A stretch of 64,000 nt of DNA, taken from assembly GCF_013177315.1 (NCBI RefSeq), contig NZ_CP053661.1, positions 3,472,001 to 3,536,000 on the forward strand, in the 5' to 3' direction. The notes under the pieces are model-generated. The model made no database searches. It saw only the letters and a program-made list of their open reading frames with translations, and was not told where the DNA came from. This document shows positions 1 to 8,500 of the stretch, in pieces; position 1 is the first letter of the stretch, and every line of letters starts with the position of its first letter. The position numbers and the translations under genes are program-made. The DNA comes from Thermoleptolyngbya sichuanensis A183. GTDB lineage: Bacteria > Cyanobacteriota > Cyanobacteriia > Elainellales > Elainellaceae.

Positions 1-916
1 CGGGCTGTTCGGTTGCGGCTTTGGCCTGGGCAATCAGGTCGCCCAATTCCAGATATTCATAGGGAGCAACCTGCGCCACGATGCCCTGATGCGTTGCGCC
101 GTGGGTCAGATGGTCGAGCCGTCGATTGTCTACCTCGTCGATGACGGCTCCGTTGCTCTTGGCTTTTTGCAGCAGCGTATGGAAGCGGGGATCGTAGCGC
201 AGGCGCGGCGTGACCCAGATGCGGTTAAGCTGGCGATCGCTCTCTAGGGCCGCCACCAGCGTATGACGACCATAGATCAAATCGAGGCTGGCTTCTTCGG
301 ATTCATGCAGTTCATTGCCGAGGCTCTCCGTGGCCCTATAGCGGGCTTCCGAAACGTCCCCAAAGTTCCTCGGTTGGGATGTGCCGCGATCGCTCTCCCA
401 GGCTGGTCGGGGCGGTTTGCGGCCGGGGCGATCGCTCCCGTCTCTGCCTGGCGCAGCGGCCGGGCGGCGGGAAATAGGTCGAACCTGGTCACCGGAAAGG
501 CGGACGGGCCGGTCTGGGCTAAATTTGGCTTTGGCGGGCTTGTCTGCATCACTGCGACGACGGGCAGGGCGATCGCCCACTGATTGCTCTGGCTGCCTCT
601 GATCCGACGGTCTGGCGCTGTAGGAGTCTCTGGCAGGACGATCAGGGCGATCGCCCGAAAACTTTCTGCCCGCAGGTTTGCCGTAGCGATCGCCAGAAGG
701 CTTTCGACTCGCAGATCCGTCACCATAGCGATCGCCCCGATCGTCGCCTGCTGCCCGCTCACTAAAGTAGCGATCGCCCGCCGACTTTCCGCCTGCCGAC
801 TTTCCGCCCGAAAACTTTCGCCCGCCCCCGCCTGCACGCGGTTTGCCTGGTCGGGATGAACCCTGTCCTTTGCGCGGGGACGACCCCCGGTTTGAGTCGC
901 GGTTTTGAGCAGCCAT
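1..916 (-). CDS. rlmB: 23S rRNA 2'-O-methyltransferase RlmB/TrmH family (5' part, C-terminus off the window)
   Basis: The reading frame opens at an ATG on the minus strand at 914-916 and stays open to the left edge, so about 305 residues are present and the catalytic SPOUT domain lies outside. The last ~85 visible residues are the small substrate-binding domain of TrmH/RlmB enzymes, with [14 protein letters not shown], then NRIWVT, and [13 protein letters not shown]; this family methylates a guanosine in 23S rRNA. The first ~200 residues are low-complexity, rich in Gly, Asp, Arg, Ser and Lys, and many GDR tripeptides are encoded by GCGATCGC sites. A long basic N-terminal extension is common in cyanobacterial homologues (family knowledge). 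It lies about 210 bp downstream of the mini-RNase III gene on the same strand, which fits a shared role in 23S rRNA maturation. Function is well supported; RlmB rather than another TrmH paralogue is inferred. Confidence 0.85.
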   Translation of the reverse strand, partial: MAAQNRDSNRGSSPRKGQGSSRPGKPRAGGGGRKFSGGKSAGGKSAGDRYFSERAAGDDRGDRYGDGSASRKPSGDRYGKPAGRKFSGDRPDRPARDSYSARPSDQRQPEQSVGDRPARRRSDADKPAKAKFSPDRPVRLSGDQVRPISRRPAAAPGRDGSDRPGRKPPRPAWESDRGTSQPRNFGDVSEARYRATESLGNELHESEEASLDLIYGRHTLVAALESDRQLNRIWVTPRLRYDPRFHTLLQKAKSNGAVIDEVDNRRLDHLTHGATHQGIVAQVAPYEYLELGDLIAQAKAATEQP

Positions 917-1126
917 GAGTCTCCTTCCCTGACGTAGTCGTAGTGTCCAAATGTCTAAGACGCGCCGGGCAGTAAAACCGTCAGCATCTCCGGGTTTCTA
1001 GCATAGCGGAGCCAGCTCCAAATTGGGGGAAAATCAACACGATTCCCTGACCAAAGATTTCTTGCGATTTCGTTTCAGTTTCTTAAGCGAGCGGAGGGCA
1101 GATTGCAACGGATCTATACAGGTCTA

Positions 1127-1609
1127 TCAGGCTTTTTCACCGCCTCTCTCACCGCCTTTTTCACCGCTTGCTTCTGGCGGGGGCTTCAAGTTTTCGAGGG
1201 GCTGCATCTGTGCCAGCAACTCCTGCAATCGCCCCGGATTGCTGAGATACAGGTATCCCAGCAGCGTTTCTAGACCTGTGGCCTGACGATAAATTTCAGC
1301 ATCCACCCGCCGGGGGCCTCGCTGAGCCGCATTGCGCCCTCGCCGCACAATGTCTTGCTCCTGTTCGGTGAGATGGCTAGAGAGCGATCGCACTTGGGCG
1401 GCCTGGCTTTCGGCCCGCACCTGCTCCACGACTTGCCGATGATAGTCTTGAATGCGTTTGGGCGGCAGCAGGCAGGCTATCCGTACATGCAGTTCGTACA
1501 CTGCATCGCCCACGTAGGCCAATGCCGCCGGAGAGAGCCGCTGGAGGTCTTGCTCCCGGAATCCCTTCTCAGCGGGGCACGACCCGGCCGCATCAAGACC
1601 GCTTGGCAT
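1127..1609 (-). CDS. mrnC: Mini-ribonuclease III (MrnC)
   Basis: A 160-residue protein with the single RNase III catalytic fold and no double-stranded RNA-binding domain. It carries [13 protein letters not shown] near residue 31 (Asp35 and Glu39) and [13 protein letters not shown] near residue 110 (Glu114), the acidic residues expected for Mg-dependent cleavage. Mini-III trims the ends of 23S rRNA precursors in Bacillus and in cyanobacteria. The final residues are a Gly/Glu/Lys-rich tail. Its first 17 bases overlap the end of the upstream STAS gene, implying translational coupling, and rlmB follows on the same strand. The ATG at 1607-1609 fits the family length of about 130-160 residues. Confidence 0.9.
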   Translation of the reverse strand: MPSGLDAAGSCPAEKGFREQDLQRLSPAALAYVGDAVYELHVRIACLLPPKRIQDYHRQVVEQVRAESQAAQVRSLSSHLTEQEQDIVRRGRNAAQRGPRRVDAEIYRQATGLETLLGYLYLSNPGRLQELLAQMQPLENLKPPPEASGEKGGERGGEKA

Positions 1610-1985
1610 TCTCCAGCGCTGCCTCGACGTTGGGCTGAATCTTGAAAAACTGCTCCAAACGCACCATTTTGATCGTCTGCATGACGCGGGAGTTGGCGAT
1701 CAGTTGCAGCTTGCCATTTGCCTGCTGCACTTTCTTGGCCACCTGCACCAGCGCTCCAATGCCGGAGCTATCAATAAAGTCAATCTGGGACATGTCGAGG
1801 ATGACGCTAGACGGCCCCTCCTCTACATATTTATCGACAACCTTGCGGAAGGTGGGTTCAGAAAACGCATCGAGAAGCCCCGCGAGGCGGAAGACCTGGC
1901 TGTTGTCTCGCACCTCCCGAGTGCCGCGCAAGCTCACCGTTAAAGTAAGTGTCTCAGGAATAAGAACCTCCCCGCTGGCGTTCAA
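1593..1985 (-). CDS. STAS-domain anti-sigma factor antagonist
   Basis: A 130-residue single STAS domain of the SpoIIAA/RsbV type. The signature [18 protein letters not shown] lies at residues 62-78, and Ser73 in the DSSG motif is the expected phosphorylation site for a partner anti-sigma kinase. Such proteins bind and sequester anti-sigma factors in partner-switching cascades. No anti-sigma kinase or PP2C phosphatase gene is next to it, so the partner is unknown. The reading frame overlaps the mini-RNase III start, so this stress-type regulator seems to lead an RNA-processing operon. The family assignment is clear; the target sigma pathway is not. Confidence 0.9.
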   Translation of the reverse strand: MNASGEVLIPETLTLTVSLRGTREVRDNSQVFRLAGLLDAFSEPTFRKVVDKYVEEGPSSVILDMSQIDFIDSSGIGALVQVAKKVQQANGKLQLIANSRVMQTIKMVRLEQFFKIQPNVEAALENAKRS

Positions 1986-2436
1986 CTCAGCGCTGTGTCT
2001 GGGTAAGTGAATCGAGGCTTAAGTATACTCCAAAGTGAATTTGTGGCCAATAGAACTTTTAGCCGCATGAGCCGCGCTGTCTATTCTGCGCTGATACGCC
2101 GATACCGATGCGCCGATGCCGATACGCCAATGCCGATACGCCAATGAGGAATGGGGATTTAGCTTGGGTATTTGGGGTGGGGGCGATCGCCCCAAATCCA
2201 CCTTCAACACACGCTGCTAAAAGGCGCGAATGAACGGGGCAAATTGAGTATTCCATCAACTCGAAATCAACTCGAAAATAACTCAAAACCCAAACAGAGG
2301 ATGGTTATTTTTGGGCGATCGTCCCCACAGAAAAAGGTCGTCAAGCAATTAGAATTCTCGCGTTTATCGAGAAACCATCCATTCATATTTTTCGGACAAT
2401 CAACCGGCCGATCAGTCAGATTTCCTGAACCGAATT
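1986..2436. other. Intergenic region with a small tandem repeat
   Basis: No convincing gene. At about 2085-2148 there is an imperfect tandem array of CGATGCCGATACGC-like units. A HIP1 site lies near 2183. The promoter of the leftward STAS operon should lie in the first part, but I see no clear consensus. Confidence 0.5.
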
Positions 2437-2631
2437 TCAGGACGGTTTTTCGGCTTTTTCACATTCGGATGCGCCCTTGATCTTTACAGGAATTCCCTCG
2501 GTCATGAAGTGCTTAATTAGATCAGCAAACTCTTCTTCCTTAGTTTTTTCCTTTTTCTTCTCAGCAGGCTTGTTGAACAAGAATGAACACGCAAATGCAA
2601 ACCCAATAAAGATCCACTCTGCACCTGTCAT
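2437..2631 (-). CDS. Small hypothetical membrane protein
   Basis: A 64-residue frame with a hydrophobic N-terminus (WIFIGFAFACSFLF) that could be one membrane segment, followed by a Lys/Glu-rich stretch (KKKEKTKEEEF) and an acidic-basic tail. The segment order resembles a small single-pass membrane protein with a cytoplasmic charged tail. No family is recognised. There is no strong ribosome-binding site before the ATG, so it could be a chance frame, but its composition looks coding. Confidence 0.4.
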   Translation of the reverse strand: MTGAEWIFIGFAFACSFLFNKPAEKKKEKTKEEEFADLIKHFMTEGIPVKIKGASECEKAEKPS

Positions 2632-3461
2632 AGATATGGAGATCCAAATTCAACAAAACACTAGAAATATGACTCAAGCAAAGTAAACACCTGAGTCTGC
2701 GGAACCTTTTCCAATTTCAAGATGGTCGCGAGGCTAAGCCAAAGCCTTGCCTCGAAAGACTTTCACAGAGAGACGCTAGACCGAAAAGCACTAACTTCAG
2801 ACGGGAGCTAGAGCATGGGGGCTAGAGCATTGCAAAATACAAAAACAGAAATACAAAAACAGTTCCAAAGATGGCAATTAACTACGGTCAAAACAGTCAA
2901 AACCCTGCTTCAAAACTCAGCTCTCTTAAAGATAAGGTATGACTTTGGATATCAGCCTGCCAGATTCTCGATCATTCTAAGACCGTATTTTCCGAATAAA
3001 CCTTAAGAACTGTACTAGAACATCAATCCGCCCCTAAGTTGATGCCCTCAATTAACTTTCGTTCCTGAATCTTTAACAGTTGCCCCTGCCTTTAGAGTAA
3101 ACCGATTCTTAGGAAACTTCCCAAGAAATTAGGACTTACGCACCTGCGATGAAATTTTCTAGGTTTCGGACGATTTCTCGCGGGCGCAGCCCGCGAGAAA
3201 TCGTCCAACTGCGTAAGTCCTAGAAATGTTTTCAATAAATACAGCGGGCTGGAAGCGGATAGCATTCATTCTAAGCACAAAATTTTAAAAATCAAGAGAA
3301 AACCGAAAAAAAGCCTGTAATCCTACCGCCTTTTTTCGCGCCCTGGAAGAGGGGAAAGAGCCTCGATTGCAGACGGCGGGCTGAGTTTGCAATTTCTCTT
3401 GCACTTTCTGACGAAAGCGCTTTGCCAACTGGCGTTTGCTCTCTGTAGCCAAATGATGGAA
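2632..3461. other. Intergenic region between two leftward genes, containing a MITE-like element
   Basis: I see no supportable gene here. The stretch is AT-rich compared with its neighbours and contains the hairpin element at 3129-3222. The rest has no recognisable RNA or coding pattern. Confidence 0.5.
3129..3222. mobile_element. MITE-like element, family A, copy 1
   Basis: About 94 bp bounded by inverted ends AGGACTTACGCA and TGCGTAAGTCCT. Inside is a near-perfect 39-base hairpin at 3168-3206 (GGACGATTTCTCGCGGGC arm). Two relatives occur at 5192-5285 and, inverted, at 36771-36861. No transposase is encoded, so it would need to be mobilised in trans. Confidence 0.75.
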
Positions 3462-5018
3462 TCAGGCCAGTTCCCTAAGCAGTGCTGCTGTAGCGGCAGG
3501 CGCTACCAGCGTATTGGCACAGAGAATCCCCGACGCAGCGACCGCCGGAACCCCGATCCCTGGCAGGGTGCTGTCGCCGACGCGGTAGAGGCCGCGAATG
3601 GGCGTGTGGGTGCTAGGAAACAGGCCCTGATGGGCGGCGATCGCCGGGCCATAGGTACCCCGATGGCGGCGCAGGTAGCGGGCGTGGGTGAGCGGTGTGC
3701 CAATGCGCTCTAGCACGAGGCGATCGCGCACATCGGGAATGACCCGCTCCAGCGCCCGATAAAGCGGCTCTGCCCGTTCTCGCTTGCGGGCTTCGTAGGT
3801 TTCATCGCGCTGCCAGCCGTCGTAGGGTTCCAGCGTGTAGGCATGGACGACGTGATGACCTGACGGCGCGAGGCTGGCATCCCACACCGAGGGAATCGAG
3901 ATCATGCAGGTGTGGCCCGGCGCTGCCAGGTCGTAGCGCTCGACCGGATCTTGCACCACGACATGATGCCCAGTGAGTCCCTCTAGCCCGTCGGCGCGGA
4001 TGCCCAGGTGCAGGTGCATAAAGCTGTCTACAGCGGGGGTTTCCAGAGCGCTCTGACGATGGTCCGCAGGCAAATCATCGGGCTTGAGCAGGTGCGTGTA
4101 GGTGTCCCAGAGGGTGGCGTTGGAAATGACAGTCTTCGCTGCGATCGCCTCACCCGACCGCAGCCGCACACCCACCGCCTGCCCGTTTTCTACCAAAATT
4201 TGCTCCACATGGGCATTCAGCCGCAGCGTGCCGCCCCATTTCTCCAGCCCGCGCACGAGGGCTTGCACGATCGCTCCACTGCCGCCCAGCGGATAGTCCA
4301 CCACAGAATTTGTGCGTTCGCCAAACATAAACGCCATCTCTGGCGCGACCGTGCCCGCCGCAGGCAGCCCCGACAGCAAGAAGCATTCCAGGTCTACCAG
4401 CCGCCGCACCCACGGATCGCGCACGGTTTCATCCAGCAGGTCGCCCGCCGAGGACTGGAGCGATCGCACTTGGGGCAGCAGCTTGAGCAGCGCCCAGGGA
4501 TAGCGGCTGAGCAAAAACGGCACCAGTTGCCAGTCTGCCCGCAGCGCCAGGGTGGGGATGTCGCGTAGTCCGTCGTAAATCTGGAGAAACCGCTGTTCTA
4601 GCTGGGCCAGTTCCCGCGCACCCTGGGGCGTGATGTCGGCCACGGCAGCCCGGTAGCGATCGCCCTGGCAATAGACCGGAAACGTGCCCTCTGGAAAGTG
4701 GTAGTGGCCCAGCGGATCGTAGGGCACAGCGGCAACTGATTCACCCAGCACATCCAGCACTTGCTTGAGCGGATTGAGCGATCGCCCGTCACTCAGTCCG
4801 CAATAGAAGGAGGGGCCTGAATCAAAATGAAAACCGCGCTGCGAAAAGCTGTGGGCCGCGCCACCCGGAATCGCGTGACTTTCGCACACCAGCACCCGCC
4901 GCCCATATCGCGCCAGCAGCGCCGCCGCCGTCAGCCCGCCGATGCCGCTGCCAATCACCACAATTTCGTGAGGGGATTCGTCGGGGGAAGGAGCCTTTGG
5001 GCTATCGGGTGAATCCAC
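3462..5018 (-). CDS. Carotenoid isomerase/desaturase-family FAD-dependent oxidoreductase
   Basis: 518 residues. The N-terminus has the dinucleotide-binding motif VVIGSGIGGLTAAALLA followed by a Glu and the GGAAHSF loop typical of CrtI/CRTISO flavoproteins. The body shows features of the CrtH (prolycopene isomerase) branch: YPLGGSGAIVQALVRGLE, VISNATLWDTYTHLL, SLAPSGHHVVHAYT, GTPLTHARYLRRHRGTYGP and the C-terminal GLYRVGDSTLPGIGVPAVA. These enzymes act on carotenoids at the thylakoid or envelope membrane. Several CRTISO-like paralogues of unproven substrate occur in cyanobacteria, so I do not assign crtH itself. The gene stands alone, transcribed leftward. The first ~18 residues are Pro/Ser/Asp-rich and probably disordered. 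Confidence 0.85.
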   Translation of the reverse strand: MDSPDSPKAPSPDESPHEIVVIGSGIGGLTAAALLARYGRRVLVCESHAIPGGAAHSFSQRGFHFDSGPSFYCGLSDGRSLNPLKQVLDVLGESVAAVPYDPLGHYHFPEGTFPVYCQGDRYRAAVADITPQGARELAQLEQRFLQIYDGLRDIPTLALRADWQLVPFLLSRYPWALLKLLPQVRSLQSSAGDLLDETVRDPWVRRLVDLECFLLSGLPAAGTVAPEMAFMFGERTNSVVDYPLGGSGAIVQALVRGLEKWGGTLRLNAHVEQILVENGQAVGVRLRSGEAIAAKTVISNATLWDTYTHLLKPDDLPADHRQSALETPAVDSFMHLHLGIRADGLEGLTGHHVVVQDPVERYDLAAPGHTCMISIPSVWDASLAPSGHHVVHAYTLEPYDGWQRDETYEARKRERAEPLYRALERVIPDVRDRLVLERIGTPLTHARYLRRHRGTYGPAIAAHQGLFPSTHTPIRGLYRVGDSTLPGIGVPAVAASGILCANTLVAPAATAALLRELA

Positions 5019-5573
5019 GAACTAAAATCCTCTGAATATTTCTGAATATCTCAGATCCAGGCGTGACCGATCCTTCATTTGACCGATTCTTTAACAGCAA
5101 ACTGCGCTGACTTACGCTAACCTGCGCTAAATTTACGAAGCTAAACTTACAAAGCTGAATTTACAAAGCCTTGCTGTAACTTTGATCATACCTAGTACCT
5201 ACGCACTTGCGATAAGCTTTCTGGATTTTGGACAATTTCTCGCAGGCGCAGCCCGCGAGAAATTGTCCAACTGCGTAAGTCCTAATACCGTTTGAAGAAC
5301 TGATGCTTGAGGGGCATTAGCGATTGAGAATCGAACGTCTCAGCCTCTTCCTGTACCGCCAGCCAGCGTAGGAGGGCGATCGCAAAATCGCAAAAATAGA
5401 CCGGAAAATACGGAGAAAGGGCGATCGCTTCCTGATGGGAAAATAGCCCAATTTGGGTACGATGTGTGCGGATCTTCCTCAATTCAGCGGTTTGCTGCTG
5501 CGCCCAAACCCAAGCGCCGCGTTCGATTTAGCCTCAGTCGGTCGTCTACCCAGCCCATTGCGAGCAACCTGCC
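5019..5573. other. Divergent intergenic region with second MITE-like element
   Basis: It separates the leftward flavoprotein from the rightward giant RTX protein, so it must hold both promoters. It contains TTACAAAGC-type short repeats around 5140-5170 and the element at 5192-5285. The remainder (5286-5573) has a weak leftward frame at 5282-5482 that I do not accept. Confidence 0.5.
5192..5285. mobile_element. MITE-like element, family A, copy 2
   Basis: Same layout and orientation as the copy at 3129-3222, with ends CTAGTACCTACGCA and TGCGTAAGTCCTA. The internal hairpin (5230-5268) reads GGACAATTTCTCGCAGGC in its left arm. Relative to copy 1 the fifth base of the stem is A instead of G, and the opposite arm changes from C to T, keeping the pair. 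Confidence 0.75.
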
Positions 5574-8500
5574 ATGTCATCTGTAAACTTCGTCGGCTCC
5601 GAGTTTCCCATCAACACGATTACAACAGGCAGTCAGAGTACGTCGCTACTCACCGCTGAGGCATTCTCGACGAGGGCGATCGCAGTAGACGGCAGCGGCG
5701 GGTTTGTGGTGGTGTGGACGGGGCCAGACGGCGGTGGCTCAAACACTGGAATTTACGCCAGACGGTTCGATAGTGCGGGTGTGGCGCAGAGTTTGTTCGA
5801 TGCGGACTCCAGTTCCCTAGTCAGCACAGATGCCCGCATCAATACGACAACAGCTAATATCCAGCGACTTGCCAGCGTTGCAGCGGATGCCGACGGCAAC
5901 TTTATCGTGGTGTGGGAAAGCATCCAAGACCCGGTAACGGGTGATTCAGGCGTTTATGCTCAGCGCTTTGACAAAGATGGCAACCGCATCGGTGGCGAAA
6001 CCCAGATTCACACTAACGTCCTGGGCGAACAGACCGAGGTCAGCGTGGCGATGGCTCCCACGGGCGAGTTCGTGGTTACCTGGACTAGCGATGTGGGCGA
6101 TGGGGACGGCACTGGAGTTTTCGTCCGGCGATTCAACAGCGCAGGTGTGGCACAGCCAATTAATCCGCCGATGGGGCCCGCCAGCACCAACGATGTCCAG
6201 GTCAACACCACAACAGATCGGAACCAACGTTTTTCTAACGTGGCGATCGCCCCCGACGGCAGCTTTGTCGTCACTTGGTCGAGCGTTTTGCAGGATGGCG
6301 ACGGCTATGGCGTATACGCCCAAAGGTTCAGCAGCACGGGCGCACGAGTCGGCCCGGAATTCCCCGTCAATACCACCACTGCCAGCAATCAGCAAAATTC
6401 CCATGTGGCGATCGCCCCTGATGGCAGCTTTGTCATTACCTGGTCGAGCGAAAACCAGGACGGCTCTAGCTGGGGCGTGTACGCTCGCCTGTTTGACAGC
6501 AACGGCGACCCGCTGACGGGCGAAATCCTTGTCAACCAGTTCACCACGGGCGAGCAGCGTTATTCCACGGTGGCAATGGATAGCGACGGCAACTTTGTCG
6601 TCACCTGGCAAAGCTTTAGCCAGCCTTCTGAAACTGTGACGACCACGGGCATTGTGGCGCGGCGCTTCAGCAGAACGGGCACTCCCCTGGGTGACGAGTT
6701 TCTGGTCAACACCACCACCCCAGGCGATCAGCGCTTCCCTGCCGTTGGTGTTGCTCCCAGCGGCAATTTTGTCGTCGTTTGGACGGGGCCCGACGCTAAC
6801 GGCACCGGTGTCTATGGACAGCGGTTTTCGCCGCCGACCAGCACCGCGCCGACCGATATCCTGCTAACGCCTGCTAGTTTTCCAGAAAACTCCCCGCTGG
6901 ATACCGTCATTGGGAATCTCTCCGCCATCGACCCGGATGGAGATATCGTCACCAATTTCCAACTGATCGATTCAGTCAATTTCCCGGACAACAACAGTTT
7001 TGAAATCCAAACTGGGTCTGGCGGGCCGATTTTGGTGCTGCGGGCGGCGGCAGATTTTGAGACAAAGAACAGCTACACCATCAAAATTCGGGCAACCGAT
7101 CCAAACGGATTGAGCTATGACAAAGAAGTGGTGGTGGCGGTTACGAACGTCAATGAAGCGCCCACTGCCATTAATCTCGATCCGCAGTCTGTGGATGAAA
7201 ACGTGCCCATTGGCACAGAAGTTGGCATCTTCACAACCATTGATCCCGATTTTGTTGACACCCACACCTACACGCTCGTTTCCGGCACAGGCGACACCGA
7301 CAACGCCAGCTTTACGATTGTCGGCAACCAACTCCGGCTGAACGTTTCCCCCGACTTTGAAACCAAGAACAGCTACACGATTCGGGTTCGCACCACCGAC
7401 AGCGGCAACCTCTTCTTCGAGCAAGTCTTTACGATTACCATCAACGACATCGACGAAACGCCGCCCAACCAAGCACCCACGGCGATCGCCCTCACGCCAA
7501 CCAACGTCGATGAAAACGTCCCGGTCGGAACCACCGTCGGCACATTCACAACCACCGACCCAGACACAGGCGATACGCATACTTACACGCTTGTCGCAGG
7601 GACAGGCGACACCGACAACGCCAGCTTTACGATTGTCGGCAACCAACTCCGGCTGAACGTTTCCCCCGACTTTGAAACGAAAGATAGCTACACGATTCGG
7701 GTTCGCACGACTGACAGCGGCAACCTCTTCTTCGAGCAGTCGTTCACCATCACCATCAACGACATCGACGAAACGCCGCCCAACCAGGCCCCAACGGCGA
7801 TCGCCCTCACGCCAACCAACGTCGATGAAAACGTCCCAGTCGGAACCACCGTCGGCACATTCACAACCACCGACCCAGACACGGGCGACACCCACACCTA
7901 CACGCTCGTTTCCGGCACAGGCGACACCGACAACGCCAGCTTCACGATTGTCGGCAACCAACTCCGGCTGAACGTTTCCCCCGACTTTGAAACCAAGAAC
8001 AGCTATACGATTCGGGTTCGCACGACTGACAGCGGCAACCTCTTCTTCGAGCAGTCGTTCATCATCACCATCAACGACATCGACGAAACGCCGCCCAACC
8101 AGACCCCAACGGCGATCGCCCTCACGCCAACCAACGTCGATGAAAACGTCCCAGTCGGAACCACCGTCGGCACATTCACAACCACCGACCCAGACACGGG
8201 CGACACCCACACCTACACGCTCGTTTCCGGCACAGGCGACACCGACAACGCCAGCTTTACGATTGTCGGCAACCAACTCCGGCTGAACGTTTCCCCCGAC
8301 TTTGAAACCAAGAACAGCTATACGATTCGGGTTCGCACGACTGACAGCGGCAACCTCTTCTTCGAGCAGTCGTTCATCATCACCATCAACGACATCGACG
8401 AAACGCCGCCCAACCAGACCCCAACGGCGATCGCCCTCACGCCAACCAATGTCGATGAAAACGTCCCGGTCGGAACCACCGTCGGTACATTCACAACCAC

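Noticed and set aside
2815-3006. 63-codon + strand frame
   Set aside because: Low-complexity composition, no ribosome-binding site, and it sits in AT-rich spacer DNA.
5282-5482. 66-codon - strand frame
   Set aside because: It ends within the MITE-like element and has no recognisable similarity or start signal; some of its sequence comes from HIP1 sites.
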